Source of the DNA: Rhizobium sp. R711
GTDB taxonomy: Bacteria; Pseudomonadota; Alphaproteobacteria; Rhizobiales; Rhizobiaceae
Length of the DNA: 64,000 nt
NCBI RefSeq assembly: GCF_002211365.1
Contig: NZ_LOKZ01000001.1
Span: 620,001 to 684,000 of the forward strand
Direction: 5' to 3'
This document shows, piece after piece, positions 26,742 through 36,289 of the stretch. Position 1 is the first letter of the stretch, and the number at the start of each line of letters is the position of its first letter. The notes beneath the pieces were generated by a model that worked only from the letters and a program-made list of their open reading frames with translations, ran no database searches and was not told the DNA's origin. A program made the translations under genes and the position numbers.

Positions 26742-27028
26742 CGGGGCGCGATCAGATCAGCATGACGCTTTGCGGCGCGGGCGAGACGGGCGTTGGGCGC
26801 GGGCGGATCGATCAGGGCCTTGGCAAAACGCACCTGATCCTCGGCAGCCAGACGCAGCACGTCGGCTTCCTCGACAGTGCGGCGGGCATCCTCACCTGCC
26901 GTCGCGATAAGATAGCCGGTCAGGGTCATGCCGCGCAGCCGTGCGGCGCGCTGCATCTGCTCATAGACGTTGACTGGCACCCGCGCCTCAAGGCGGGCGG
27001 TTTCGACTTCACTCGTGGGTCTGGGCAT
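26738..27028 (-). CDS. RHH antitoxin (DUF1778 type)
   Basis: 96 residues. A ribbon-helix-helix N-terminus (ARLEARVPVNVYEQMQRAARLRGMTLTGYL, about 11-40) should bind DNA, and the C-terminal tail (EEADVLRLAAEDQVRFAKALIDPP) should clamp the GNAT toxin. ATG 27028 has AAGGAG 7-8 bases upstream; the longer open frame is an unrelated extension through the promoter. A palindrome with promoter elements precedes it, fitting autoregulation. It overlaps the toxin gene by ATGA. Confidence 0.88.
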   Translation of the reverse strand: MPRPTSEVETARLEARVPVNVYEQMQRAARLRGMTLTGYLIATAGEDARRTVEEADVLRLAAEDQVRFAKALIDPPAPNARLARAAKRHADLIAPR

Positions 27029-27047
27029 GGCTGATCTCCTTGCCTTG

Positions 27048-27078
27048 ATTATATACGGCATATTGCCGCATTTATCAA
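27048..27078 (-). promoter_or_regulatory. Promoter and operator of the RHH-GNAT operon
   Basis: On the minus strand TTGATA (27078-27073) is 17 bp from TATATA (27055-27050), which overlaps TATAAT (27053-27048). The spacer holds the inverted repeat CGGCA-N3-TGCCG (27056-27068), a likely RHH operator. The -35 element overlaps the end of a broken upstream gene. Confidence 0.65.
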
Positions 27079-27210
27079 GGATCAGATGCGCCAAAGAGTT
27101 CATCGAACAGGTCCCGAACAATCGCTCGAACACCTCGATCTCGGCTTCCGTGACAGGAACTGGATCGGGCCAGTCATCGGTGACGGTCCATGTGCTGAGG
27201 TCGTGCTTGG
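27075..27210 (-). pseudogene. Fragment of a small conserved protein with a one-base deletion
   Basis: One minus-strand frame reads PPKHDLSTWTVTDDWPDP and then VPVTEAEIEVFERLF; after a missing base near 27115 it continues as RDLFDELFGASDP and stops at 27075. I recall similar short proteins from rhizobia, but cannot name the family. The start is lost at the junction with the transposase fragment. It looks like a gene cut by an insertion and then decayed. Confidence 0.5.
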
Positions 27211-27219
27211 GCGGTCTGC

Positions 27220-27415
27220 CGGGGAACGGCCACGAATAGCCAGGCCGTTGTCACTGCGGATTGCGCTCGGTAGGCCATGCTGGGCGAACAATCGGCCGAA
27301 CGCCTCGAACACACCCACCTCCTTTGGCGATTCAAAGGCCTCGCAGGCAAGCAGGTGGCGTGACATCTGGTCGGTGACTGTCAGCGGGTAACAGCATCGG
27401 CCGTCAGGTCAGAAC
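27220..27415 (-). mobile_element. IS481-type transposase fragment
   Basis: About 60 codons of a DDE integrase core: DGRCCYPLTVTDQMSRHLLA, then CEAFESPKEVGVFEAFGRLFAQHGLPSAIRSDNG. The PLTVTD and IRSDNG motifs carry the first two catalytic Asp residues of the family. Both ends are missing, and the frame fails after about 27225. No terminal inverted repeats were recognised. Confidence 0.75.
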
Positions 27416-27490
27416 ATCGGGGTGCGGCTGCCCTGCTGGCGTCGATGTGCGCTTACGGGATCGAATTGTTGGCGGACAACACATCTCGCA

Positions 27491-27810
27491 TCAATGGGGA
27501 TGCAGAATACCATCGGTTTCGAGGATGTGGAGCGCTTCGGTCAGCTTGACCCCGGTATGCAGCCGCCACCACTTTCCAGTATGCCGCATCCACTGGATGT
27601 CGAAGCGGTCCGGTCCCGTCCGGTCGAGACGGGCGAAGGGCGCATCTGAATATCAATCGCATAGTTCCACTCGGCCGGTCGGATCTCGGGCAGGAAGCGC
27701 GGCTTCAGGACGTCACGAATGAAGGTCTCGCGGGCCGTGACAATCGCTTGCTTCTCCAGGTCGTCGACCGCCGCCGGCTTTCCGGGCCGATGCCGCTTTC
27801 CGTGGGCCAT
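27491..27810 (-). pseudogene. Broken small conserved gene with an internal deletion
   Basis: The N-terminal frame starts at ATG 27810 (MAHGKRHRPGKPAAVDDLEK) and reads FIRDVLKPRFLPEIRPAEWNYAIDI. After about 27640 the frame changes, and the C-terminal part reads PFARLDRTGPDRFDIQWMRH, TGKWWRLHTGVKLTEALHIL and stops at 27491. From memory of related rhizobial proteins, roughly 30 codons are missing at the junction. Function unknown. Confidence 0.6.
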
Positions 27811-27891
27811 GTCCTTGATCCATGCTCGCCGCTCTGGAACTCTATATACTGGATGGCGCAGATTCGTGAAGCGCGGAAAGGAGCAGCCGCT

Positions 27892-28281
27892 ATGAAACTG
27901 GGCTGGCAGCCAAGGAAATGGCTCGAGAAAAAGGCCAAGCGAGGCGTCGGGGGTTATCCTGTTGGTACGATCGCCTTCTATGGTCCCGACAACCGCCGCG
28001 CCACCAAGGCGGCCGCCAGCATTATCCCGGCACCGCAATCCGATCCGTCCGAACTGCGCCGATGGTTCGTCGATTTCGGCGATGTGCGGACGAACGAAAC
28101 GATCCTTGTCGAGATCGCAACGTTCCTGCGCGGTCACGAGGTGCGATCGGTGGCGATGACGGAGCAAATCCTGGGTTGCCCCCATGAGGAGGGGATCGAC
28201 TATCCGAGCGGCGGGGCTTGCCCGAATTGTCCATACTGGGCAGGACGAAACCGTTGGACCGGCCAGCTTGAATCGGGCTGA
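27892..28281 (+). CDS. Conserved small protein with a C-terminal Cys/His cluster, function unknown
   Basis: 129 residues starting MKLGWQPRKWLEKKAKRG; AAAGGAG lies about 9 bases before ATG 27892, so longer starts at 27853 or 27748 are less likely. The C-terminal part carries CPHEEGIDYP and GGACPNCPYWAGRNRW, a possible metal-binding cluster (C-x-H plus CxxC). Middle: PDNRRATKAAASIIP and SELRRWFVDFGDV. I recall similar proteins on rhizobial plasmids and islands but no function. It is the only gene of this patch besides the toxin-antitoxin pair that looks intact. Confidence 0.7.
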   Translation: MKLGWQPRKWLEKKAKRGVGGYPVGTIAFYGPDNRRATKAAASIIPAPQSDPSELRRWFVDFGDVRTNETILVEIATFLRGHEVRSVAMTEQILGCPHEEGIDYPSGGACPNCPYWAGRNRWTGQLESG

Positions 28282-28786
28282 TGCGCGGCGGGTCGCGTTT
28301 CAATAATCTCGATCAGAGGGCTATGGCGAAAACGAATTGCCCGCTTTCATCGCTAGCGGTCCGCCATTTCGGAGGAAGCGAGCCGTTCCAGAAGCCTTGC
28401 CGTGCGTTCTCCTTCAAGGCGCGCATGATGTGCACGGGGTCATCGCCGGCTTCCTGTGTGATCGAGACCAGCTTCACGCCGTGTTGGCGAGCTTGCGAGC
28501 GTAGAATTCCAGCTCGAAATGGTCACGGAAGAACCGGCTGAACGAATGGACCACGACGACATCGAAGGGCGTGGGCTTCGATGTTCCCGCTTCAATCATG
28601 CGCTGGAACTCGGGGCGGCGGCCGGAGGAAAGGCCTTCGCAATACCATTCGGACCACCAAGACCATTACGGCGGACGCACCCGTGCAAGCTGCAGCCGCT
28701 GCAAAATGCCTTTGCCCGGAGGTAAGGCCTCTGTCAGTCAGATCCAATCCGGCGTTGAGAAAGGAGCGACGGAAGGATCGCCGGTC
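28282..28786. other. Gap with a second recombinase remnant; rest unassigned
   Basis: 505 bases between the small conserved gene and msrA. About half is the recombinase remnant listed separately. In 28630-28786 I see no supported gene, RNA or terminator. The 10-base sequence GTCCGCCATT at about 28361 also occurs at the end of tRNA-Ser. Confidence 0.5.
28366..28625 (-). pseudogene. Serine recombinase remnant, copy 2
   Basis: Diverged copy of part of the recombinase at 25560-26229: the block from GAGGAAGCGAGCCGTTCC through GGAACTCGGGGCGGCG matches about 25716-26028. Compared with copy 1 it lacks about 66 bases, apparently lost between two ATGACGTGC repeats that flank that segment in copy 1, and it has lost at least one further base near 28485. 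Both changes break the frame. No start or end of the gene remains. Confidence 0.8.
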
Positions 28787-29308
28787 CTAGCCGCCAGCAG
28801 CTGCGCTCTGCTCGCGCTTCGGTAGCTTCCACCCCGGCCGGACAAAGTGACAGGTGTAGCCGTTCGGAATGCGCTCCAGATAGTCCTGGTGCTCCGGTTC
28901 GGCCTCCCAGAAATCGCTTACCGGAACCACTTGGGTAACGACCTTGCCGGGCCACAGGCCTGATGCGTTCACATCAGCGATGGTGTCTTCGGCGGTTAGC
29001 CGCTGTTCGTCGTTGGCGTAGAATATCGCCGATCTGTAGCTGGCGCCGAGATCATTGCCTTGCCGGTTGAGTGTCGTGGGATCGTGTATCTGGAAGAAGA
29101 ACTCGAGAATGTCGCGGTAGCTGATCTTCGCGGGATCGAACATGATCTCGATCGCCTCGGCGTGGTTTCCGTGATTCCGGTAAGTAGCGTTCGCTACTTC
29201 ACCACCGGTGTAGCCTACGCGAGTGGAGACGACGCCCGGATAGCGCCTGATGAGATCCTGCATGCCCCAAAAGCAACCGCCCGCCAGTACCGCACGCTCT
29301 ACAGTCAT
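28787..29308 (-). CDS. msrA: Peptide methionine sulfoxide reductase MsrA
   Basis: 173 residues. Reduces methionine-S-sulfoxide in proteins. The catalytic motif [11 protein letters not shown] is near the N-terminus, followed by [14 protein letters not shown] and [11 protein letters not shown]. The downstream segment [27 protein letters not shown] completes the fold and holds the only other cysteine. AAAGGA lies a short distance before the ATG. It appears monocistronic, at the right border of the decayed accessory patch. Confidence 0.95.
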   Translation of the reverse strand: MTVERAVLAGGCFWGMQDLIRRYPGVVSTRVGYTGGEVANATYRNHGNHAEAIEIMFDPAKISYRDILEFFFQIHDPTTLNRQGNDLGASYRSAIFYANDEQRLTAEDTIADVNASGLWPGKVVTQVVPVSDFWEAEPEHQDYLERIPNGYTCHFVRPGWKLPKREQSAAAGG

Positions 29309-29447
29309 TGGATCGTCCTTTCAGCGAAATGATGCGCGTGAACCATCGGCAGCCCGCGCCTTGCCTCCTAGATGGGGACCGTGACCGCGTTTTGCCAGCT
29401 TGTATCTCGCTCTCGGCTCGGCTCTGAAGAGATTGCGCAGGCAGCGC

Positions 29448-30749
29448 CTAGACAAGCACCGCCTGATCGACGCGATCTTCGGATCCGAAGAACTTCAGGT
29501 ACCGCTGAACCTCGGCCGGGTCGCCGGTCGCCTTCTGCGGATTGTCTGACAGTTTGACGGCGGGGCGGCCGTTGGCGTCGATGACCTTGCAGACGACAGA
29601 GATGGGATTGAGCCCGGAGATCTCGGTCGGCGCGCAGCCGGCAAAATCGTTGGTGAGGTTGGTGCCCCAGCCGAAGCTCATGCGCACCTTGCCTTCGAAG
29701 TGCTTGTAGGTGTCGATGATGGCATCCACATCAAGCCCGTCCGAGAAGATCAGCAGCTTCTGGCGCGGATCGCGGCCCATCTTCTTCCACCATTCGATAA
29801 TCTTCTCACCGCCTTCGATAGGCGGCGCGCTATCCGGGCGGAAACCCGTCCAATCAGCGACCCATTCGGGCGCATCGCGCAGGAAGGCGGTGGTGCCGAA
29901 GGCATCCGGAAGGACGATCAGCAGGTTTCCGCCGTAGAGCTTGTTCCAGTCTCGCAACACCTTATAGGGCGAACGACGCAGTTCCTCGTCGGTTTGGGCA
30001 AGTGCCGCGGCCACCATCGGCAGCTCGTGGGCGTTCGTGCCCACGGCTTCGAGATCGGAATCCATGGCGAGCAGGACGTTGCTGGTGCCCGTGAAGGCGG
30101 GACCAATGCCTTCCTTCAGCGCCTCGACACACCAGCGCTGCCACAGGAAGCTGTGGCGGCGGCGCGTGCCGAAATCGGAGATGCGTAGCCCCGGCAATGC
30201 GCGCAGGCGCTCCACCTTTTCCCACATCCGTGCCTTGGCACGGGCATAGAGCACATCGAGCGTAAACGGCCCGAGCGCCTTCATGGCGGAGCGCGACCGA
30301 AGCTCGTTGACAATCGCGAGTGCTGGAATTTCCCACATGGTCGTGTCCTTCCACGAGCCGTGGAAGTCGAGTACATATTGGCCATCGCGCTTCGACAATT
30401 CGTATTCGGGCAGCTGGAAATGCGAAAGCCAGGCCAGGAATTCGGGCTCGAAGATCTGCGCGCGCCCGTAGAAGCTGTTACCCGCGAGCCAGATCATCTC
30501 TTTCTTGGAAAGGCGCAACGAACGCGCATGATCAAGTTGCTCGCGCAGCTCGCCCTCATCGATCTCTTCGGCCAAAAGCACGCGTTTGGTGCGGTTGATC
30601 AGCGTGAATGTGGCGTTGACGTCAGGATAGAGCTTCCAGATCATCTGCAGCATGAGCAGCTTGTAGAAATCTGTGTCGATCAGGCTGCGAACAATCGGAT
30701 CGAGCTTCCAGGTGTGATTGTAAACGCGCCTTGCGATATCGGTCTTGGC
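29448..30749 (-). CDS. pncB: Nicotinate phosphoribosyltransferase
   Basis: 433 residues. Makes nicotinate mononucleotide from nicotinate and PRPP in NAD salvage. Conserved: the N-terminal [21 protein letters not shown], the region with the autophosphorylated histidine [15 protein letters not shown] (here [16 protein letters not shown]), and [12 protein letters not shown] and [16 protein letters not shown] 30749 ([15 protein letters not shown]) gives the family start; an upstream frame adds eleven non-conserved residues. It is followed by a 140-base gap to msrA and appears monocistronic. Confidence 0.94.
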   Translation of the reverse strand, partial: AKTDIARRVYNHTWKLDPIVRSLIDTDFYKLLMLQMIWKLYPDVNATFTLINRTKRVLLAEEIDEGELREQLDHARSLRLSKKEMIWLAGNSFYGRAQIFEPEFLAWLSHFQLPEYELSKRDGQYVLDFHGSWKDTTMWEIPALAIVNELRSRSAMKALGPFTLDVLYARAKARMWEKVERLRALPGLRISDFGTRRRHSFLWQRWCVEALKEGIGPAFTGTSNVLLAMDSDLEAVGTNAHELPMVAAALAQTDEELRRSPYKVLRDWNKLYGGNLLIVLPDAFGTTAFLRDAPEWVADWTGFRPDSAPPIEGGEKIIEWWKKMGRDPRQKLLIFSDGLDVDAIIDTYKHFEGKVRMSFGWGTNLTNDFAGCAPTEISGLNPISVVCKVIDANGRPAVKLSDNPQKATGDPAEVQRYLKFFGSEDRVDQAVLV

Positions 30750-30862
30750 CATGAACTCCGCCCATTCCCAAACCGGACACATCGCGTCATAAGCCGACGC
30801 ACGAAGACCGGCTCGTGCGCTTTCTTATCGAAAAATCAGCCGGTAAAGTCCAGAGCAATCAG

Positions 30863-30898
30863 AAAAGCATCCCGCCGGCCGTCCGGCAGGATGCCTTT
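30863..30898 (-). terminator. Rho-independent terminator after the small membrane protein gene
   Basis: On the minus strand GCATCCTGCCGG and CCGGCGGGATGC pair (12 bp, one wobble) around a 4-base loop, followed by TTTTC. The A-run on the other side also allows function in reverse. Confidence 0.8.
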
Positions 30899-30923
30899 TG
30901 TGACCGCCTGACCCGCCCCGTTC

Positions 30924-31193
30924 CTATTGCGCGGGGGCATTCGGCGTAGCCGGTGCCGGCTGTTGCGATTGAATCTGCTGTCCAGGTTGCTGCGAAACGA
31001 CCTCCGCGGCCTCCTTCTTGCCCCAGATTTCAACGGGGATCCATACGATGAAGGCAAGCGCCAACGCGACGATCAGAACCATGAGAACTCGGGTGCCCAT
31101 GCGACCTTGCCTTGCCTTGACTGGCGAAATCGTCTCTTCGGCGTGGAGCTTGCCGTCGGGCTTTTCCCAGCGCGCTTCCGTCTGCTGAGCCAT
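30924..31193 (-). CDS. Small single-span membrane protein, function unknown
   Basis: 89 residues. A hydrophilic N-terminus (about 1-33) precedes one membrane helix (about 34-52, VLMVLIVALALAFIVWIPV) and a Gln/Pro/Ala-rich tail (QQPGQQIQSQQPAPATPNAPAQ). AAGGAGGAAGG lies upstream of the ATG. I do not recognise the family. It lies between pncB and the dehydrogenase gene and ends at a strong terminator. Confidence 0.75.
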   Translation of the reverse strand: MAQQTEARWEKPDGKLHAEETISPVKARQGRMGTRVLMVLIVALALAFIVWIPVEIWGKKEAAEVVSQQPGQQIQSQQPAPATPNAPAQ

Positions 31194-31276
31194 GCCTTCC
31201 TCCTTCCGCGTGAGCTTTATCAGCCCTGCGCTTCATCTCGGAGGAAAACGAACGGCACGCGGCATGGTTCCTGCCG

Positions 31277-32236
31277 TCAGTAACCTCTCTGCCGGTCGAC
31301 GACGAATTGCAGAGGCTCACCGCTCTCGTAGCGGGCGATTTGGCGCTCGACGTGCCGGAAGAGTGCTGTCTCATCGGATACCGCCGCATCGTGCGGCGTG
31401 ATGAACACATTCTCCAGCCCCCAGAGCGGATCATCGGAGGGCAGCGGCTCGACGGCGAAGACGTCGATCGAGGCGCCACCGAGCACGCCGCCCTGAACCG
31501 CGGCGACAATGTCGCTCTGCACCTGGCTCTTGCCGCGGCCGGCATTGATGAACACCGGTTTGCCCAGCGCGCCGCCCTGCCGCAGCTTTGAAAACAGCGC
31601 CGCATTATAGAAGCAACTGGTCTCGGGCGTTAGCGGCAGAAGGCCGACGAGAACATCCGTCCTGGACAGGAAATCGTCGAGCTGACCGAAATCGAATGTC
31701 TCGACGCCGTCGATCTCCTTGCGGCTGCGCGACCAGCCGATGACGTTGAAACCCATCACCTTCAGCTTGTAGGCCGCATCCTGTCCGAGCACGCCGAGGC
31801 CCATGATGCCGACGGTGATCTCGGCAGCTTCCGGCGGAACCAGCTTGCCCCAGATGCGCGCGCGCTGATCTTTGTCGTGCTGATGCTGCTGCCGGAGATG
31901 CATGAGGCACTGCATCACCACCCATTCGCTCATTCGTGTCGTCAGGCTGCGGTCGGAGAAGCGAACGATCGGGACGTCAGGCAAGCCCGGCAGGTTCATG
32001 AAGCTGTCGACCCCGGCGCCACCCGAAAAGATGACCTTGAGATTGGGGGCGCGGCTGAAAAGATCCGCGTCCGGCTTCCAGAGAAGCGCATAGTCGATGT
32101 CGGTCAGATCGCGATCCCTGTTTGTGGGATCGGCGAGATTGATGCTGCCGCGATCCAAAAAGGACGTCTTGAGGATGCGGGCAACGGTGTCGGGGTCGAA
32201 CTTCAGATCGACGAGAATGGGTGGTTTTGCGGACAT
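31277..32236 (-). CDS. ghrA: D-2-hydroxyacid dehydrogenase (GhrA-like glyoxylate/hydroxypyruvate reductase)
   Basis: 319 residues. NAD(P)H-dependent reductase. The nucleotide-binding loop GIMGLGVLGQDAA is at about 145-157, and the catalytic residues are in INAGRGKS (Arg), VFAVEPLP (Glu) and FITPHDAA (His). The N-terminal catalytic domain has SGGAGVDSF, typical of GhrA. It starts 8 bases after yejF ends on the same strand, so it may be cotranscribed with the peptide importer. Exact substrate is inferred from the family. Confidence 0.82.
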   Translation of the reverse strand: MSAKPPILVDLKFDPDTVARILKTSFLDRGSINLADPTNRDRDLTDIDYALLWKPDADLFSRAPNLKVIFSGGAGVDSFMNLPGLPDVPIVRFSDRSLTTRMSEWVVMQCLMHLRQQHQHDKDQRARIWGKLVPPEAAEITVGIMGLGVLGQDAAYKLKVMGFNVIGWSRSRKEIDGVETFDFGQLDDFLSRTDVLVGLLPLTPETSCFYNAALFSKLRQGGALGKPVFINAGRGKSQVQSDIVAAVQGGVLGGASIDVFAVEPLPSDDPLWGLENVFITPHDAAVSDETALFRHVERQIARYESGEPLQFVVDRQRGY

Positions 32237-32244
32237 GATAGTCT

Positions 32245-33882
32245 TTACTGTTGGACGGCGGGTGTCGGAACCGCCTCGATGTTGAAGGCAGCAGCCATCA
32301 GCGCCTTGGTATAGTCGTCCTTGGGCGCACTGAAGATCTTGGCGGAAGGTCCTTGTTCGACGACCTTGCCGAAGCGCATGACGATGACGTCGTTCGCCAG
32401 CGCCTTCACCACCTTCAGATCGTGGCTGATGAAGAGGTAGGCGAGATCATGCTTCTTCTGCAGGTCGCGCAAGAGGTCGACGACCTGCGCCTGGACGCTC
32501 ATGTCGAGCGCGGACGTCGGCTCATCCAGCATCACGAAGCGGGGTTTCAGCACCATGGCGCGGGCAATGGCGATGCGCTGGCGCTGTCCGCCGGAAAACT
32601 CGTGCGGATACCGCCAGCGGGTCAGCGGATCGAGCCCGACTTCCTCCAGCGCCCAGCAGACCCGCTGGTCGCGTTCCTCGTAAGAGAGCGACCGCTCATG
32701 CACCTTGAGCCCCTCGGCGATAATGTCGCCGACGGACATGCGCGGGCTGAGCGAGCCATAGGGATCCTGGAAGACGACCTGCAGCTGGTTGCGGAGAGGC
32801 CGCATTTCCGTAAACGAATAGCTGGCTATATCCTTGCCGACGAAGCTGATCCGGCCCTGTGACGAAATCAGCCGTGTCAGCGCAAGGCCGAGCGTTGTCT
32901 TGCCGGATCCGGACTCGCCGACGACGCCGAGCGTTTGGCCGGCGCGCAGCTGAAGGTCGATCCCGTCGACGGCCTTTACATGATCGACGACCTTCCGCAT
33001 GAGGCCGGCCTTGATCGGAAACCAGACGCGGATATCCGATCCCTGCATCACGATGGGCTTCGAGGGATCGGTACGCGGCGGCTCGCCGCGCGGCTCGGAG
33101 GCCAGGAGATGCCGGGTGTACTCGTGCTGCGGATTGCGGAAGACCTCTTCCACCGTGCCGGTCTCGACGATCTTGCCCTTGGTCATCACGCAGACCCGAT
33201 CGGCGAACTTGCGCACGATGCCGAGATCGTGAGTGATGAACAGCATGGACATGCCATGCTGGCCCTTGAGCTGTCGCAGCAGTTCGAGGATCTGCGCCTG
33301 CACGGTGACGTCGAGCGCCGTCGTCGGCTCATCCGCGATCAAAAGCTCCGGCCGGTTGGCGAGCGCCATGGCGATCATCACGCGTTGCCGCTGGCCGCCG
33401 GAAAGCTCGTGAGGATAGGCCTTCAGCCGCTTTTCCGGCTCGCGAATGCCGACCTGATTGAGGAGTTCGAGAATCCGCGTGCGTGCGGCCTGTCCTGTCA
33501 CGCCCTGATGCAGCTCGAGAATCTCGGCGATCTGCTTCTCGATCGTGTGCAGCGGGTTGAGCGAAGTCATCGGCTCCTGAAAGATCATCGTGATGTCGTT
33601 GCCGCGCACCTCGCGCAACGCCTTGTCGGATGCCTTCAGGAGGTCCTTGCCCTTGAACAGGATTTCGCCAGAGGGATGGCTGGCCGCGGGGTAGGGGAGC
33701 AGCCGCAGGATCGAGTTGGCGGAGACCGACTTGCCCGACCCGGATTCGCCCACCAGCGCCACGACCTCGCCCTTTCGGATATCGAAGGAGACGTGATCGA
33801 CAGCAATCGATGTATCGCCGCCCTGGTGGAATGCTACCGAGAGATCGCGAACGGACAGCAGTGTTTCGGCAGCGTCACTCAT
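32245..33882 (-). CDS. yejF: Peptide ABC transporter ATP-binding protein YejF (two domains)
   Basis: 545 residues with two complete ABC domains, each with GESGSGKS/T (about 43 and 325), a signature ([10 protein letters not shown] and [10 protein letters not shown]) and a Walker B Asp. Fused ATPases of this type energise microcin C/oligopeptide importers YejABEF. It overlaps yejE by ATGA. Its partners yejE, yejB and yejA all lie upstream on the same strand. Confidence 0.92.
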   Translation of the reverse strand: MSDAAETLLSVRDLSVAFHQGGDTSIAVDHVSFDIRKGEVVALVGESGSGKSVSANSILRLLPYPAASHPSGEILFKGKDLLKASDKALREVRGNDITMIFQEPMTSLNPLHTIEKQIAEILELHQGVTGQAARTRILELLNQVGIREPEKRLKAYPHELSGGQRQRVMIAMALANRPELLIADEPTTALDVTVQAQILELLRQLKGQHGMSMLFITHDLGIVRKFADRVCVMTKGKIVETGTVEEVFRNPQHEYTRHLLASEPRGEPPRTDPSKPIVMQGSDIRVWFPIKAGLMRKVVDHVKAVDGIDLQLRAGQTLGVVGESGSGKTTLGLALTRLISSQGRISFVGKDIASYSFTEMRPLRNQLQVVFQDPYGSLSPRMSVGDIIAEGLKVHERSLSYEERDQRVCWALEEVGLDPLTRWRYPHEFSGGQRQRIAIARAMVLKPRFVMLDEPTSALDMSVQAQVVDLLRDLQKKHDLAYLFISHDLKVVKALANDVIVMRFGKVVEQGPSAKIFSAPKDDYTKALMAAAFNIEAVPTPAVQQ

Positions 33883-35027
33883 TGAAACGTCTTCCTGGGA
33901 TCGAATGCATCACGAACCGCCTCGCCGATGAAGATCAAGAGCGACAGCATGATCGACATGGTGAAGAACGCCGTCAGCCCGAGCCACGGCGCCTGCAGGT
34001 TGGCCTTGCCCTGCGCGATCATCTCGCCGAGCGAAGGGGAGCCCGGCGGCATGCCGAAGCCGAGGAAGTCGAGCGAGGTCAGCGTCGTGATCGAGCCCGA
34101 CAGGATGAACGGCAGGAAGGTCAGCGTCGCCACCATCGCGTTCGGTAGCAGGTGGCGCCACATGATCGTCCGGTTGCCGACGCCCAGCGCTCGCGCCGCC
34201 CTGACATATTCGAAATTGCGGGCCCGCAGGAATTCGGCGCGCACCACACCGACGAAGCCGACCCAAGAAAAGAGCAGCATGATACCAAGCAGCACGAAGA
34301 ATCCGGGTGGCAGGATCGCCGCGATGATCAGGAGAATGTAGAGCACCGGCATCGACGACCAGATCTCGATGAAACGCTGCAGCAAGAGGTCCGTCCAGCC
34401 GCCGAAATAGCCCTGGATCGCGCCGGCGGTGACGCCGATGACGGCCGAGCAGATCGTCAGCACCAGGCCGAACAGCACGGAGATGCGGAAGCCGTAGATG
34501 ACGCGGGCAAGCACATCACGCGCCTGATCGTCCGTGCCGAGCCAGTTGAGATTGCCGAAGTTGCAGCCTGGATCGGCCGTGCCCTGCGGATATCCGGAGC
34601 AGCGCTTTTCCTTGCTCATCAGCCAGAAGGGCGCGGTCGGCGCAGAATGCGGGATATTCGAGTTGACGGAGCGATAGGAGTAGTGGATCGGCGGCCAGAT
34701 CATCCAGCCATTGGCGTTGATCTCGTCCGTGATGACGTCGGAGCGGTAATCGGTCTCGGCCAGGAAGCCACCAAACTTCTCTTCCGGATAGTTGACCAGG
34801 ACAGGGAAGAGGATCTCGCCCTTGTAGGAAGCGATGATCGGCCGGTCGTTGGCGATGAACTCGGCAAACAGGCTGAGCACGAATAGGACAAGGAACAGCC
34901 ACAAGGACCAGTAGCCACGGCGGTTCGCCTTGAAGTTCTTCCAGCGGCGGACGTTGGTCGGCGACAGCAGTCCCTTGCGCGGCGGCTTGGCCGGCGTTGC
35001 GGTCGTCGGATTGGCGGCGGTGTCCAT
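33879..35027 (-). CDS. yejE: Peptide ABC transporter permease YejE
   Basis: 382 residues. An N-terminal helix (about 35-56), a large periplasmic loop (about 57-165) with two Cys (CSGYPQGTADPGC), then five helices with the permease motif EYVRAARALGVGNRTIMWRHLLPNA. The loop and order are typical of YejE. ATG 35027 overlaps the yejB stop; the frame stays open another 780 bases upstream but only as a shadow of yejB. Partner of YejB in the membrane. Confidence 0.93.
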   Translation of the reverse strand: MDTAANPTTATPAKPPRKGLLSPTNVRRWKNFKANRRGYWSLWLFLVLFVLSLFAEFIANDRPIIASYKGEILFPVLVNYPEEKFGGFLAETDYRSDVITDEINANGWMIWPPIHYSYRSVNSNIPHSAPTAPFWLMSKEKRCSGYPQGTADPGCNFGNLNWLGTDDQARDVLARVIYGFRISVLFGLVLTICSAVIGVTAGAIQGYFGGWTDLLLQRFIEIWSSMPVLYILLIIAAILPPGFFVLLGIMLLFSWVGFVGVVRAEFLRARNFEYVRAARALGVGNRTIMWRHLLPNAMVATLTFLPFILSGSITTLTSLDFLGFGMPPGSPSLGEMIAQGKANLQAPWLGLTAFFTMSIMLSLLIFIGEAVRDAFDPRKTFQ

Positions 35028-36121
35028 CAGACGTCCCTCCGCTCGAAGTCGATGCGCGGATCGATCCATGTGTAGATCAGGTCGGAAATCAGGCTGACGA
35101 ACAGGCCGAGCAGCGAGAAGATGTAGAGCGTCGCAAACACGATCGGGTAGTCGCGGTTGACCACCGACAGATAACCGAGCCGTCCCAGGCCATCGAGCGA
35201 GAAGATATTCTCGATCAGCAGCGAACCGGTGAAGAAGGCGGAGATGAAAGCGCCGGGGAAACCGGCGATGATGATCAGCATGGCGTTGCGGAAGACGTGG
35301 CCATAGAGCACCTGCCGCTCGTTCAAGCCCTTCGCGCGGGCCGTCACCACGTATTGCTTCTTGATTTCTTCGATGAAGGAATTCTTGGTGAGCAGCGTCG
35401 TCGTCGCGAAGGCGGCAAGCGAGAGCGAGATCAGCGGCAGCGTCAGGTGCCAGAAATAGTCGAGCGGCTTCTGCCACCAGGCGAGCTGGTCGAAATTGTC
35501 GGAGACGAGGCCGCGTAGCGGGAACCAGTCGTAGAAGGATCCGCCGGCAAAGAGCACGATCAGCAGGATACCGAACAGGAAGCTCGGGACCGCATAGCCG
35601 ATGATGATGACGCCCGAGGTCCAGACGTCGAAAGTCGAGCCGTCTTTGACAGCCTTGCGGATGCCGAGCGGGATCGAGATGCCGTAGGAGAAGATCATGA
35701 TCCAGACGCCGAGCGAGGCAGAGACCGGCAGCTTCTCCTTGATCAGGTTCAGCACCGAGGTATTGCGGAAGAAGCTTTCGCCGAAATCGAAGCGGATGTA
35801 GTTCCACATCATCTCGCCGAAGCGCGTCAGCGGCGGCTTGTCGAAGCCGAACTGCTTTTCGAGCTTGGCGATCAGTTCCGGATCGAGCCCCTGGGCGCCG
35901 CGGTATTTCGAGCCGCCTTCATCGAGCCCTCCGCCGCCGAGAAGATCGCCGCCACCGCCGGAAAGCCGAGAATCGGCGCCCTGCGCATCGCCGGTCAGCT
36001 GCGCAATCACCTGCTCGACCGGACCGCCGGGCGCGAACTGGATGACGGTAAAGGAGATGGCCATGATGCCGATGATCGTCGGGATCATCAAAAGCAGGCG
36101 GCGAAGGATATAGGCGCCCAT
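35027..36121 (-). CDS. yejB: Peptide ABC transporter permease YejB
   Basis: 364 residues. DppB-type permease with the N-terminal helix [31 protein letters not shown], a Gly/Asp-rich periplasmic loop ([18 protein letters not shown]) characteristic of YejB, and the coupling motif [25 protein letters not shown]. It follows yejA by a 168-base gap and overlaps yejE by ATGA. That gap shows no gene; it has GC-rich palindromic sequence (GCCGGCCGGC) near 36278 after the yejA stop. Confidence 0.93.
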   Translation of the reverse strand: MGAYILRRLLLMIPTIIGIMAISFTVIQFAPGGPVEQVIAQLTGDAQGADSRLSGGGGDLLGGGGLDEGGSKYRGAQGLDPELIAKLEKQFGFDKPPLTRFGEMMWNYIRFDFGESFFRNTSVLNLIKEKLPVSASLGVWIMIFSYGISIPLGIRKAVKDGSTFDVWTSGVIIIGYAVPSFLFGILLIVLFAGGSFYDWFPLRGLVSDNFDQLAWWQKPLDYFWHLTLPLISLSLAAFATTTLLTKNSFIEEIKKQYVVTARAKGLNERQVLYGHVFRNAMLIIIAGFPGAFISAFFTGSLLIENIFSLDGLGRLGYLSVVNRDYPIVFATLYIFSLLGLFVSLISDLIYTWIDPRIDFERRDV

Positions 36122-36289
36122 CAGTAAAGGCCCTTCCGGGAAAGCTTGCGTCGAGCGCTGTCCAGTCTATCGCCGTTCAATCCGTGCGGTCTCCTTGTCG
36201 TGTGGCCAAGCGCGCTACGCCTTGCCCTGATTCGCATCGTTCATTTGGAGCCCACTCACACCGGCAATGCAAGCCTGCTCGCCGGCCGG

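Noticed and set aside
28357..28370. GTCCGCCATT match to the tRNA-Ser 3' end as a possible attachment-site copy
   Set aside because: Only 10 bases match, which is too short to distinguish from chance, and the flanks do not match.
35028..35807. 260-codon N-terminal extension of the yejE frame
   Set aside because: It lies wholly within yejB in another frame; YejE homology starts at ATG 35027, which overlaps the yejB stop.
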